NCBI RefSeq assembly: GCF_050003625.1
Contig: NC_134399.1
Location: forward strand, 226,180,783-226,244,782
DNA from: Haematobia irritans
Taxonomy: Eukaryota; Arthropoda; Insecta; Diptera; Muscidae
Direction: 5' to 3'
DNA: 64,000 nt
The notes under the pieces: generated by a model
Seen by the model: the letters and a program-made list of their open reading frames with translations, nothing else
Databases searched by the model: none
Told to the model about the DNA's origin: nothing
Position numbers and translations under genes: made by a program
In this document: piece by piece, positions 10,561 through 22,927 of the stretch
Numbering within the stretch: position 1 is the stretch's first letter
How the letters are laid out: each line of letters starts with the position of its first letter

Positions 10561-12288
10561 TATACCCTCCATCATAGGATGGGGGTATATTAACTTTGTC
10601 ATTCCGTTTGTAACACATCGAAATATTGCTCTAAGACCCCATAAAGTATATATATTCTGGGTCGTGGTGAAATTCTGAGTCGATCTAAGCATGTCCGTCC
10701 GTCCGTCCGTCTGTTGAAATCACGCTAACTTCCGAACGAAACAAGCTATCGACTTGAAACTTGGCACAAGTAGTTGCTATCGATGTAGGTCGGATGGTAT
10801 TGAAAATGGGCCATATCGGTCCACTTTTACGTATAGCCCCCATATAAAGGGACCCTCAGATTTGGCTTGTGGAGCCTCTAACAGAAGCATATTTCATCCG
10901 ATCCGGCTGAAATTTGGTACATGGTGTTGGTATATGGTCTCTAATAACCATGCAAAAATTGGTCCATATCGGTCCATAATTATATATAGCCCCCATATAA
11001 ACCGATCCCCAGATTTGGCTTGTGGAGCCTCTAAGAGAAGCATATTTAATCCGATCCGGCTGAAATTTGGTACATGGTGTTAGTATATGGTCTCCAACAA
11101 TCATGCAAAAATTGGTCGACATCGGTCCATAATTATATATAGCCCCCATATAAACCGATCCCCAGATTTGGCTTGCGGAGCCTCAAAGAGAAGCAAATTT
11201 CATCCGATCCGGCTGAAATTTGGTACGTGGTATTGGTATATGGTCTCTAGCAACCGTGCAAAAATTGGTCCACATCGGTCCATAATTATATATAGCGCAC
11301 ATATAAACCGATCCCCAGATTTGGGTTGCGGAGCCTCTAAGAGAAGCAAATTGCATCCGATCCGGCTGAAATTTGGTACGTGGTATTGGTGTATGGTCTC
11401 TAGCAACCGTGCAAAAATTGATCCATATCGGTCCATAATAATATATAGCCCCCATATAAAACGTTTTCCAGATTTGACCTCCGGAGCCTCTTGGATGAGC
11501 AAAATTCATCCGATCCGGTTCAAATTAGGAACGTGGTATTATTATATGGTCGCTAACAACCATACCAAAATTGGTCCAATCACACAAAAAGTGGTCCATA
11601 TCGGTTCATAGTCATGGTTGCCACTAGAGCCAAAAATAATCTACCAAAATTCTATTTCTATAGAAAATTTTGTCAACATTTTATTTCTAGAGAAAATTTT
11701 TTTAAAATTTTATTCGGTTCATAATAAAATTTTCATCATTGTCAAAATTTTATTTCTATAGAAAATTTTGTTCAAATTTTATTCGGTTCATAATCATGGT
11801 TGCCACTCGAGCCAAAAATAATCTACCAAGATTTTATTTCTATAGAAAATTTTGTCAAAAGTTTATTTCTATAGAAAATTTTGTTAAAATTTTATTTCTG
11901 TAGACATTTTTGTCAAAAATTTCTTTCTATACAAAATTTTGTGAAAATTTTTATTTCTATAGAAAATTTTGTGAACATTTTATTTCTATAGAAAATTTTG
12001 TTAAAATTTTATTTCTGTAGAAAATTTTGTCAAAATTTTATGTCTACTTTGTCAAACTATATACGTATTGGATCGATCTTTTTTGATTTAATATATACCA
12101 CGTATGGACTTACATACAATTTAGAAGATGGTGTTAGGAGGTTTTAAGATACCTTGCCATCGACAAGCGTTACCGCAACTTAAGTAATTCGATTGTGGGT
12201 GGCAGTGTTTAGAAGAAGTTTCTACGCAATCCATGATGGAGGGTACATAAGCTTCGGCCTGGCCGAACTTACGGCCGTATATACTTGT
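10561..12288 (+). mobile_element. DINE-1/HINE-like element, family 2 (copy H2)
   Basis: The 5' end 'TATACCCTCCATCATAGGAT' folds with 'gggggtata'. The core carries 'gagtcgatctaagcatg' and a (GTCC)n run at about 10690-10712. Five or so imperfect units of about 165 bp follow ('tccgatccggctgaaatttg', 'ccccatataaaccgatcccc'), then a 29-bp satellite at about 11643-12053. The 3' end has 'ATGATGGAGGGTA', which pairs with the 5' end, then the hairpin TTCGGCCTGGCCGAA and 'atatacttg'. Open frames inside (for example 10754-11611) are repeat artefacts. No protein of its own. Confidence 0.7.
11643..12053 (+). repeat. 29-bp satellite array inside H2
   Basis: Tandem degenerate copies of a 29-bp unit of the form 'attttatttctatagaaaa' + 'ttttgtcaaa'. 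The centre TTTCTATAGAAA is a perfect 12-bp palindrome. Part of the array is interrupted by a duplicated 'ggttcataatcatggttgcc' segment, near 11604 and 11784. Confidence 0.85.
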
Positions 12289-12730
12289 TTTTATTTTAGC
12301 CTTAAACCATCAGTTGACTCAACTACAAGAGTACCTTAACCAACAGAGGAATAGTATATTTGTGAAATTGATTTTATGCAAGGCCCTGTAAAATGGTTAA
12401 ATGGACGATCGTTTTGGAACTGTCTCATCAGCATCCTCTACCTGCATCGAAACTATCAATTATCCAAATAAATTCGGATAATTCATTAAATCTCCCAAAA
12501 TAAGTTCTTTTGATTGCCGACTTTGTCTTCATCAATCTAGACAAACATTTCCTATTAATTTTTATAAGTTATCGGATATACATTATTACTTTTGTATACC
12601 CTAAAACACTATATGAACTGGGAATAATAGATTTTTATTTGCAATGAAAATGCGCATCATACACCATATTGATTCCATAACGGAACCATCTTCTGAATTA
12701 ATCTAGCCATTTTTGTCCCTCCCTCTTTCC
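12289..12730. other. spacer with a short dispersed repeat
   Basis: At 12296-12350 lies a copy of a dispersed repeat ('cttaaaccat..actacaag.gta.cttaaccaacagagga') also found at about 55640-55697 and, inverted, at about 57590-57640. The remainder shows nothing recognisable. Confidence 0.5.
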
Positions 12731-12982
12731 GCACGCAGAGAAGGAATATGATCACCCCAACCATGTTTCAAGAGCAAAATGTTACTTTTTCACGGAAAAC
12801 ATGTAACATGTTTGTCGACACCATATTATTTTCTCGAAAATTATGTATCTCACTTCGGAAAACATATTATGTTTGACGGGAAAAGAATATTTGTGCGACA
12901 AAAATGCTACATGGTCGCCGTGAAAAAGTAACATGGTGCTCTTGAAATATGTTTGAGGTGATCATATTCCTTCTCTGGGTGC
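12731..12982. mobile_element. MITE with long inverted ends
   Basis: 252-bp element whose ends are inverted copies over about 60 bp with mismatches. The left starts GCACGCAGAGAAGGAATATG; the right, reverse-complemented, starts GCACCCAGAGAAGGAATATG. No coding capacity. Motifs 'aacatg', 'ggtcgccgtg' and 'atgttac' recur and are shared with the longer element at about 17477-18612. The target duplication is not clear. Confidence 0.7.
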
Positions 12983-13084
12983 GTCTAAAAGTTTTTTCCA
13001 GAGTTTTGAACGGCTCTCTAGAAACTTCATACAAAGTTTTCTTTAAAACGAGATTTTGGACATGTAAAGTTCCTTTTTGTTTTT

Positions 13085-13359
13085 GGAGAGCCACCATAGT
13101 GGAATAGTCATGCCCGCCTTGGCTACAAGGAGTCTTAGTTCAATCCCAGTTTCGACCACACACGCGAAAAAGATTCAGTGGTGGTTTATACCCTCTCAGT
13201 AATGCTGGTGATATTTCTTAGTGCTTCAAAGCTTCGGACAGCACTCAGTGATAAAAGAATAGTTCAGTACCTGTGTTATCACAGTGGAATGAATAATTAA
13301 AGCGAGTTTGAAATAACAGGCTACCACTATACCTGACATAACCTTACCTAACCCTTTTG
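13085..13359 (+). mobile_element. old, diverged tRNA-derived SINE
   Basis: Begins 'ggagagccaccatagtggaa' and keeps 'catgcccgccttgg', a decayed box B (agttcaatccc), 'cagtaatgctggtgatattt' and 'cagcactcagtgataa'. It ends in 'ctaccactatacctgacata' followed by an imperfect ACCTA tail. It is more diverged than the copies at 28301 and 63120 and lacks the middle 'ggaacgccgttcggactcgg' part. Confidence 0.75.
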
Positions 13360-15460
13360 AAGCATTTTTTAAGAGCAAATGAAACTATTAGATACAAACG
13401 TTGTTATGATCACAAAAATCGTGTCGTAATTTTTCGTAAAAATTGGGAATAGTTTATTATAAATTCAGATTTATTACTTCTTCAAGATGAAACATTCTTC
13501 TTGCTGCTACTGATGGAATCAAATTTGCATATATATTCGTTTAAGAGATAAACAAAGATCACCTTCACACTCTGTGTGTAAGGCGAGAATACTAACCTTT
13601 CCACTATGAGACTCTAAATTTTTAATATTTCAGCAACAAGAAGAAGATACTGTCACACTTCTTAATCGATCGTAATGATTCAAAAAAATCTAATGAAAAA
13701 CAGTGAACCTTCCAGGTTACTAAATCCAATTACTAATCCAATTTTAGTTCATGGAAATTATTGTTTTTTATTGTTTTTTTTTTTTTTGTACGTTAGTTAA
13801 ATGAACTAAAAAAGGGCGAAAAAATATACACACATGAAGTATAAAGATTTACTAAATTCGTATTGCCCACAAAATAGATCAGAAATTCTTACACTTTTAC
13901 CAATAATTCATCGTATGACCCCATCTTAAACATCGTATGACCCTAAATATATTTATGCAACTTAGTTTTTTTCCTTCACTGGAAGAATTTTTCTTTTACA
14001 AGTGAAAGAAATAATTATGACAAATACATGAATTTGTCGAAAAATATTTACTTATTTTTTGTGATATCGGCGTTTGTAATACAGTTTAATTAATTTTTTT
14101 TATAAAATTAACCTACAAGTTCCTTCCTATTTAGTAAGTTCGCTTATTTTTTTTATGTATTCCACATCATTTTAAGTTTCAACTTTGATTTGTCCATGTC
14201 TGTATTTATCAATGGTGGGTTGGCAACTCTTTACATACACAGCTAGGCATTTTGCAATAACAACGAAATCGAGTAACAATGAGAGTATGCGAGTATAAAG
14301 AGAACAACAAAGAGCTTAAAATGCAAAAGCTTTTGCAGGCTCTCTGTTTTTATTTGAGGAAAAAGACAAAAAAGGCAGACTCTCATATTGCATATGAATT
14401 TCCGTTATTATATCGTAACAGATTATTTGGTAAATCCAATGGTAATTTCCCAATACCGGTTATTGCCAACGAAAGAATTCGTTCATTCGTATACACATAC
14501 GAACTCTAACACATGGAAATACTATAAGCTAACATATACATATATATGATGTTGTTGTTGTTTTGTTGTTTGTCGTATCTTGTAAGTGGTTTTGTCATGC
14601 AACACGTGTTCAATAGTGACATTTCGAATGTGTCAATGAAGTTATATTAAATTATCAATTAATCTGTTATAAAATAAATATAACACCAAAACGAAAGGGT
14701 TAGGGTTTCAAAAAGATATCGCAATAAAATATCAATACTATCAATTTCAATATACGAATTAAAAATCAAAAGGTTGAAAATATAATAATATAAAAAAAAA
14801 TTAAGATAAAATTTCTAGAAATATCCCAGAGGGAAACTCTCAGAGACTGGATAGCACATATTTGGTTAAAAATTTTGCCATAACATTCTACTTTAAAACT
14901 AAATGAGTTTTGTAATAAATCAATACAATGACGTTTACCAATCGATTATATTTTTTCCATCGATTAATTCAAAGGAAAAATTCTAACAAAAAGTCACAAT
15001 CGAACTACTAGATTGATAGACATTATGGACATTAACTTAAATTCCACAATATGCAGAGATATAGCTACAATAATTTGATATAACAAATTTTTAGTGTGGA
15101 TATTGAACTTTGAAATCAAATTTAGCTTATTAGTTATTGTACGAGGTTTGCCTTTTATATTTCAGCATCGGAGAACAAAAACATTAAAAATGGCTTTATT
15201 GTTTTTCAAAATATGGGGAATATTAATATCTATACACTTTTGCATGCGTTTGAACCAATCATCAATGCACTTTTGCCACTCTGATTGAGGTATCTGCAAA
15301 CCCTGCTTTCAGGTTCATACGCGTAAATTCACGATTCATCACATGCATTGACGTGTTTCGAAGCACCGTGGTCATATTTTTGACCCATCACCACAAGCCT
15401 TTTTTATGCAATTGACCAAGACGAACAAAATTTTTTCACTGTCAAATGTTCATGCCACTA
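13360..15460. other. non-coding AT-rich stretch
   Basis: No gene or known repeat recognised. Poly-T/A tracts (for example 13763-13788) and a (GTT)n run at about 14550-14570. The open frames at 14279-14509 and 15094-15288 have no recognisable domain. Confidence 0.5.
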
Positions 15461-16711
15461 ACAGGTTGGCTGATAAGTCCGCGGTCTAACAAAGAAAAAC
15501 ACATTTTTTTTGTCAAAATAAGTTTTTATTATTCAAAGAGCTATACAACGATTATAACGACCTTCCAATTTTTTGATAACATACCATTTTGGTAGTACTC
15601 TTTCGGTTTTGCCTCAAAATAGGCCTCAGTTTCGGCGATCACCTCTTCATTGCAGCCAAATTTTTTCCCTGCGAGCATCCTTTTTTAGGTCTGAAAACAA
15701 GAAAAAGTCGCTGGGGGAGATCTGGAGAATACGGTGGGTGGGAAACAATTCGAAACCCAATTCATGAATTTTTGGCCATCGTTCTCAATGACTTGTGGCA
15801 CGGTGCGTTGTCTTGGTGGAACAACACTTTTTTCCTCTTCATACGGGGCCGTTTTGCCGCGATTTCGACCTTCAAACGCTCCAATAACGCCATATAATAG
15901 TCACCTTCTCAAGATAATCGATAAAAATTATTCCATGCGCATCCCAAAAAACAGAGGCCATTACTTTGCCAGCGGGCTTTTGAGTCTTTCCACGCTTCGG
16001 AGACGGTTCACCGGTCGCTGTCCACTCAGCCGACTGTCGATTGGACTCAGGAGTGTAGTGATGGAGTCATGTTTCATCCATTGTCACATATCGATGGAAA
16101 AACTCGGGTGTATTACGAGTTAACAGCTGCAAACACCGCTCAGAATCATTAACACGTTGTTGTTTTTGGTCAAATGTGAACTCGCGTGGCACCCATTTTG
16201 CACAGAGCTTCCGCATATCCAAATATTGATGAATGATATGACCAACACGTTGTTTTGATATCTTTAAGGCCTCTGCTATCTCGATCAACTTCATTTTACG
16301 GTCATTCAAAATCATTTTGTGAATTTTTTTTTTTATGTTGTCGTCGGTAACCACCTCTTTCGGGCGTCCACTGCGTTCACCGTCCTCCGTGCTCGTTTCA
16401 CCACCCTTGAATTTTGCATACCAATCAATTATTGTTGATTTCCCTGGGGCAGAGTCCGGAAACTCATTATCAAGCCAAGTTTTTGCTTCCACCGTATTTT
16501 TTCCTTCCAGAAAAATTCCTTTTTTCCATTTTTTTTTTCACAATAACAAAAGTTGCTTCACAAAAGACGCTCTATCTCACAAACTAATTGACTTACAGAC
16601 GTCAAATTTTGACACAAATCATTTGAAGGTTGGTACTATATAAAAATAATATGCATTTAATACTAGCGACGTCATCTACGTGTCAGATCGGGGACTTATC
16701 AGCCAACCTTT
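15461..16711 (-). mobile_element. mariner, irritans subfamily, copy 3
   Basis: 1251 bp between TA dinucleotides (15459-15460, 16712-16713). The left end is intact except for one change (AAGTCCGCGG). The right end is decayed (aacctttt instead of aacctgtt). The element has internal deletions, including the last codons of the transposase. Confidence 0.92.
15537..16529 (-). pseudogene. mariner transposase with shared TGA after MDET
   Basis: Reads from ATG at 16529. The N-terminus is damaged by a deletion after MEKKEF. The block 16492-16070 is open and covers the helix-turn-helix region and WVPREF linker. It stops with TGA at 16067-16069, where Trp of the catalytic MDETW motif should be. Beyond it the frame is broken by small deletions (for example around 15900, where the INSDYY region lost bases, and 15717). 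The carboxy end is missing: about a dozen bases before the stop are deleted at 15537. The same TGA occurs in copy 5. Confidence 0.9.
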
Positions 16712-16792
16712 TAATGCCTCAGGTTGCCTAAATCTTACGATAGGTCACATTACGATCTTGCAATGTCAGTAGGCGCACAGCGTCAATGGTTA

Positions 16793-17370
16793 GGGAGCCA
16801 CAGTGGTGCAATGATTAACAAGTCCCCCTTGCATAAATAGGATCGTGGGTTCAACCCCAATTTCGACAGATCACTAAAAAGTGTTTCGGCGGTGGATTAT
16901 CCCCTCACAGTAATGCTGGTGGCATTTCTAAGTGTTTCAAAGCTTCTCTAAGTGGTTTCACCGCAATTTGGAACGCCGTTCGGACTCGGCTATAAAAAGT
17001 AGGTCCCTTCACACAAAAAAAAATATGATTGAATCTCGAAATTAATTGATGCAATTAATTTTTTATTTGCAATAATACTATCAGAGTATCAATTAAAAAA
17101 TTAATTGATCCAATTAACAAATTAATTGATACTATTAATTTTTATGATTGATTTTTGTTTCAATTAAAAAATTTGTTGAATCAATTAAATTTTTAATTGA
17201 ATATTTTTTAAAACTCAATTAAGACTATAATTGGAAATATTTTCGTGAAATTTTTTTCTGTGCTGTCATTGAGCTAAACATAGAATCGGGCAGCACTCAG
17301 TATTAAGCCATATATCTTACCTAATCTAGCCATATATCTTACCTAATCTAACCTATAAATGGTTTCCGGA
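16793..17370 (+). mobile_element. tRNA-derived SINE split by a MITE
   Basis: The head 'gggagccacagtggtgcaat' keeps box A. Box B is decayed (gggttcaacccc). The body continues to 'aggtccctt' at 17009, is interrupted by a MITE, and resumes at 17265 with 'gtcattgagctaaacat' and 'cagcactcagt'. The tail is 'taccta..ctaaccta' with a duplicated 'ccatatatcttacctaatct' unit at about 17309-17350. Confidence 0.75.
17010..17264. mobile_element. AATTAATTGAT MITE inserted in the SINE
   Basis: The left end CACACAAAAAAAAAT and right end TTTTTTTCTGTG are inverted copies. The interior matches the element at 47073-47362. It lies exactly between two adjacent parts of the SINE, so it is younger than the SINE. Flanking TA is not seen here (tt/ct). 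Confidence 0.75.
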
Positions 17371-17476
17371 ACAACAACTAATTTGGGATGACCTCGCTTG
17401 AATTCACCATACCATCGATAATAACTGATCCATGATGTAACATCCTCCCCAAAAATTTAATTATGTTAATCGATAC

Positions 17477-18612
17477 ACACACGCAACAGAAAAACCATGT
17501 TTGGACATGGTTGCCGCATCATTTATTGCTTATCTAGAGCATGTAATTGCCGCGAAAACCATGTATTTTGTCTTTGTAAAAATCGTTTTAGAGCGGAGAA
17601 AAATGTATAGTGGCAATAAGCATTTGAATGGTTATCAAACACCGCAAACATGTTCTATCATTTAAATGATAGAATTTGAGACCATTAAATGGTCGGGAAA
17701 ATCATGTACCTGACCATTCAATTTTGTTTACTTTTTTACAGGGAAAAAAGTGTTTTTATAGGTTAAGTATGGATATGTCTAGAACCATTACATGGCCATA
17801 AAGACCATTTACATTTTTTTCGTGACCATTTAATTTTTTAACTTTTTTGCAGCGAAAAGAATTTTATAAAAACATTGAGCAGGTACACACGATTTTCATT
17901 TGCGCGTCAGTCGTGTGTTGATTGTTTCTTGGAATGGACGGAGAATACGGATTTACTGGGTTTTGTGTTATTCATAAGTGGCACGTGGTTTTATGTGAAC
18001 ACAAAAAAGGAAAGTGTAATTGAAAAATATACCTGTTTTTTGTTCTGCATTTTGCTATATGGATCATTTATTTTTATTTGCAGTCACATGATGTCTGCGT
18101 TTGTACATTTGATGGGCACACGATGTAAATATGGAATGATTACTTATTGTTGAAATTGAAATAAAATAGTGTGTGTAAAAATATGTGATGTTTGCTTGCA
18201 CGACATTATAAATACAAACAATGAATTAGTTTATAAATAAATAAAAACAAATAAATAATTTTGTGTTTTCTTTTCTCAAGTGGCGTCCTTTTTTCAACGA
18301 TGAAAAAAGTTTTTTCATAAAGATCAAAACATTTTAGGTTGTGACCATGTTCTTTTAACTAGAAGAAAAACATTTTGAATGAATACCATAACATTTTAAA
18401 TCGTGACCATTGTCTTTTCATTCAAACAAAATTCTTTTTATCAATATAATAACATTTTAGATGAGGACAATTATATTTTTCTTAGAATCATGTTCACTGA
18501 TCAAACATGGTTGCAGGTTAAAATGTTACATGGTCGCCGCAAATATAGCTCTTATCATATTATTTGCTCTTCGAATATGATTGTGACAATCATGTTTTTT
18601 CTCTGCGTGCAG
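17477..18612. mobile_element. candidate 1.1-kb non-autonomous element related to the 12731 MITE
   Basis: The left end 'cacacgcaacagaaaaacca' and the right end, reverse-complemented ('gcacgcagagaaaaaacatg'), are similar. The interior is full of 'accatg', 'accattaaatgg' and 'ggtcgccgc' motifs. A hairpin 'atcatttaaatgat' lies near 17656. The 92-residue frame at 17875-18153 matches nothing I know and is probably not a gene. Edges are approximate. Confidence 0.45.
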
Positions 18613-21279
18613 TTGTTAAGTTAATCTGCGTCGAAAATTAAAAAAATAAAAAAAATAATCGCACGAAAAGGTTCACGATTTAATTCCATTTTTTGGGCTA
18701 GATGAATCTTTTAAGGATTCGAAATATAAAAGGCAACCCTCACATAATAGTTACAAAAGGCCGATATCTATTCCATGTGTCTTTTCGTTTAAAAGCTAGC
18801 ACGATTGCAGCCCATTTATCAGAAAAAACCAAATCCCACTAAATAGATTAACAAGCAATTACGTGTAGCAATACACGTGTTCGTTTAATTTTATGCAAAG
18901 TAATATCCATAGTTGGACGTCAACTGGCATACTCTAAAATATCTAAGCAAGATTATACTGTCTATATGGGAAATTTTACGGTAAAAAATTATACAGACTT
19001 ATTTTCGTATTTTTATTTACTTGTTACCACTTTTGAAAGCGAATGATTACGATTTTTCCTAAATCTTTGTAAAACCCAAACGTCAATCATTTCAAAAATA
19101 AAAAAATCTAAACTGTTTCCAATGCTTCAATTTTAAAAATCTAATCAGAAAGAAGAGTTTTCTTTTCGGAACAACGAAATTTTAGACACAAGAACTACCT
19201 TCTAAAAAATGCACATGGGAGGACATAATAGAGAGGAAAGTTTATTTTCTTTGTGACTAATAAATTCACGATAAATTTTGTGATGATTACTAAACATTGT
19301 TTTTATGACGAATTTTCTCTCATTTCAATTTGTAATAGAATGCCTCATATATTTTTAGAGTTCATTTATTTTGCTTTAACTATAATTAGTGAAGGTGTTC
19401 TTAAGAGGATTTTTCAGATGCTCATTAATAATCATATGAGAATGAAAAAAACTTGTTATTGTTTTCAATTGATCTCGCTTAACATCTCCCCCTCTCTCTT
19501 TCATTCTCTCTCTGGCAGAATACATTTACATCTCTATGGTGAGAATATGAATTAAATTAAATCGTGAGAGATTGTGTCATTAAAACACAATCGATATGAA
19601 TGAGATTAATTTACATAGTTACATTAGCATTAGTTTAATTTACATATTTGTCGATACAGTGATGATTTTAAGTAATTTAGAATTAAAACAAAGAAAAGTG
19701 TTTAATTGACAAATCGATCTGATCAAGTTTGATATACTTTTCATTTAAACATAATATCTCTCAACGTATACTGGGGTTTTTGAAGTATTTTTCGAAGTTG
19801 GCTGAATTATTATTTAATCAGGGTGATATTCTAATCACGATGCCGGCTTACACAATTTAAACTAAACTGTATTACCAACACGGATATCATGCCGAAGGAA
19901 AAATGGGAGTTGAAAATTACAAAAATCTCTTAAGCTCCCTACGACGCATTTGTGGTAAAATTTAGAAAATTAAGGAAATCCTGAACTATTTCAAGGGAAA
20001 TTGGAATTTAGTAAAGGTTTTTTTTTTTTGAGAAATTTGAGAAAATTACAAAATTTTGTAAACAATTTTATTTTCTAAATATTACGATGCACTTTTCTTC
20101 TTTGAGCGCCATCCCGTTATCCAGGGAAATTAAAAAAAAAAAAAAAACAAAACGAAAATCCTGAAAAGTAAAAAATTATTGCTAACAAAACTGTCTATCT
20201 TTAAACATAACCCATACAAATCGAAAAAAATCCCCTTAATACTACGCCATATTAAATTGTTACCATATAAAGACACACAAAAACACTTGTCAAATAAAAT
20301 CTTTCCCATTTTTTTTGTTCATATTTAACTATTGAACATGTTATAGAAAAATAGGAGTTTGTATTACAATGACCAATATTAACAGCAAATCAAATCTAAT
20401 GACACACACACACACAAATCTCAGTCCCAATATCGCATGAATGAAATGAATGGATTATGATAAACATGACCATGCCAGGGAGGTGATATCGAACATTCAA
20501 TAGCAGCAGCACTCGCTTCTGCTATTCTAAAGCCTCATCACTCACAAATGGAGTCGTGTACATGACCTTGGTTCGGCACATATGAAAAGTGAATGAATAA
20601 TTGACCGGCTGACCAACCGACCGACCGACCGACCTACCGAGTGACTGACTGACTGATTGAAAGAATGACAACAAACTTAATTGTCTGAGGGCAGTGTGTG
20701 GTTAGTCAGTGTGGTGTTATAAAGGTGGTGGTCACTACATACCACAAAAAACAACAACCACACAGTACAAAGGCCATGGATGTAAAACTTTTCTTGATTA
20801 TGATGGACGATGGAAAACAAAACTAAGGGAAAATAAATAATTGCCATCCATAAACACTCATATGAAGTTGTAGTCTACTCCATTGACCAACATAATCTAG
20901 TTTATGATAGTCACACAGGGTGACACTCATCAAAATATCCATTGAGCGAATGGGTGAGTGTATTTCTTGGCTACTCAATAAAACTTTTGGTCATCATGGT
21001 TGTCACGTGATTATGACTAAAGGACACTCATACATTGTAGTTGCTTACTAACAATGTTATTAAGACTATGGACCCACCATGTGTCAAGTTTTGTGTGAAT
21101 ATATATTGCATGCTCATACCCTTTCACCACTACTGTGCTGAAGCCGGGAATTAAAATATTACGTTAGATAGTTTGGATAATTGCGGCTCTATGTTGTTTT
21201 ACTTTCATTGGCCATTGTCATATCATTTAGTGAGTTTCTCTCGTATCTATGACGGCGTCTTGAGATTTTCACTTCCGGG
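18613..21279. other. non-coding stretch with microsatellites
   Basis: No gene recognised. (CA)n at 20402-20417; a (GACC)n/(GACT)n run at about 20604-20657; a CA-rich segment near 20735-20765. A short piece at 21115-21145 ('cataccctttcaccactact') resembles the 5' end of family-1 HINEs. From 20420 to 21110 the sequence is less AT-rich and could be unique regulatory DNA, but nothing specific can be named. Confidence 0.45.
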
Positions 21280-21889
21280 TAGAGGTGGGCGCGTGACTGA
21301 AATTTCACTCACACTCACGCACATTCACGAAGCAAAATGTTTATTCACGCACGCTCACGCACGATACGTGTGGTAGCCAATCCCACTCACGCACATTCAC
21401 GAAATTAAAACCAATACTCACGCACGCACGAACTACTTTTAAAGACTCGCACTCACGCACGATTCACGACAATTCAATCCCACTCACGCACATTCACGAA
21501 ATTAAAACCAATACTCACGCACGCTCACGCACGAACTACTTTTAAAGACTCGCACTCATGCACGATTCACGACAATTCACGTGATTCACGACAAATTCAC
21601 GAGACTCTCGACATTTTCTAAACGGAAATCAGCAAAGGTAACAAAATTCAAAAATAGAATATAGTTCGAGAGCTAAATTAATTTCAACTTACATACGAGT
21701 ATGAATTAAATATTGATTTTTTTCGTGAGCGTGATTTTGCAGTAATTTTATTCACACACACTCACGAACCGATTTTATTTCTCACAGACGCTCACGCACG
21801 ACATATTCATTTTAGTTCCATTCACGAACATTCACGAGATTTCCTTCAAATTTTGTTCACGACTCACGTGATTCACGCGCACACCTCTA
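21280..21889. mobile_element. non-autonomous hAT element filled with CACGCA repeats
   Basis: Inverted ends TAGAGGTGGGCGCGTGA and, at the other end, TAGAGGTGTGCGCGTGA. Flanked by an 8-bp duplication CTTCCGGG (21272-21279) / CTTCAGGG (21890-21897), one mismatch. Length 610 bp. The size of the duplication and the TAGAG start fit the hAT superfamily. The interior consists of CTCACGCACG, ATTCACGA and CACGTGATTCACG motifs, including two near-identical units of about 100 bp (about 21378-21475 and 21476-21578). No transposase. Confidence 0.82.
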
Positions 21890-22097
21890 CTTCAGGGTAG
21901 TATCCTGCTATTCGTAATATTGACAATTTTCTTTGCATACTTTCAGGCGGTACACGTATCCTCATCAAAACAATATGATCATACCATTATGCCTTAACGC
22001 ATTTGTCACTTTTCTGAAGCAGTAAATCGATTATCACTCGTGTCAACAATCATCTACCAAAATTTGCAGAAAATTTTACCAAAAAGCAACCAAATAA

Positions 22098-22866
22098 AAA
22101 AATGTTATTTTATAAAATTTTATTTCTATAGGAAATATGTCAAACTTTTATTTCTATAGGGAATTTTGTCAAAATTTCATTTCTATAGAAATTTTTTTGA
22201 AAACTTTACTTGAAAGAAAATTTTGTCAAAATTGTATTTCAAAGGAAATTTTGTCAAAATTTTTTTTCTTTAGAAAAGTTTGCCAATTTTTATTCTTTAT
22301 AATAATTATATTTCTTTAGAATATTTTGTCAAAATTTTATTTCTTTAGAATATTTTTCCAAAATTTTATTTCTATAGGAAATTTTGTCAAAATTTCATTT
22401 CTATAGGAAATATTTTCCAAAATTTTATTTCTATAGAAAATTTTGTTAAAATTTTATTTCTATTGGGAATTTTGTCAAAATTTTATTTCTGTAGGAAATT
22501 TTGTAAAAATTTTATTTCTATAGAAAATTTTTTGAAAACTTTATTTGTAAGGAAATTTTGTAAAAATGTTATTTCAAAGAATATTTGGGAAAATGTTATT
22601 TCAATAGAAAATTTTGTTAAAATTTTATTTCTATACGATTTTTTTTCTAAATTGTATTTCTATAGGAAAATTTATAAATTTTTTTTCTATATAAAATTTT
22701 GTCAAAATTTTATTCTATAAGAAATTTTGTCAAAATTTAAATTCAATAGGAAATTTTGTCAAAATGTTATTCCTATAGACAATTTTGTCAAAACAAATAT
22801 TGTCAAAATTTATTTCTATAGAAAATTTTATTAAAATTTTATTTCTATGGAGAAATTTTGAAGTAT
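22098..22866 (+). repeat. free-standing 29-bp satellite array
   Basis: About 26 degenerate copies of the 29-bp unit with core TTTCTATAGAAA. It is preceded by 'atcatctaccaaaattt', the same lead-in seen in H2, so it may be a piece of a family-2 HINE. Open frames inside are artefacts of a period that is not a multiple of three. Confidence 0.85.
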
Positions 22867-22927
22867 CTCTTAGTTGAAGACGAATATTTTGCAATATCTA
22901 CCAAAACATCAAGAATTCTATTAATGT

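Noticed and set aside
10754..11611. Open frames of 100-174 codons in HINE H2
   Set aside because: They consist of the ~165-bp HINE units, occur on both strands, and differ between copies.
17875..18153. 92-codon open frame
   Set aside because: Within a probable non-autonomous element; no recognisable motif.
22098..22866. 29-bp repeats at regular spacing, superficially like a CRISPR array
   Set aside because: The units are directly adjacent with no unique spacers, are degenerate, and lie in a fly genome.
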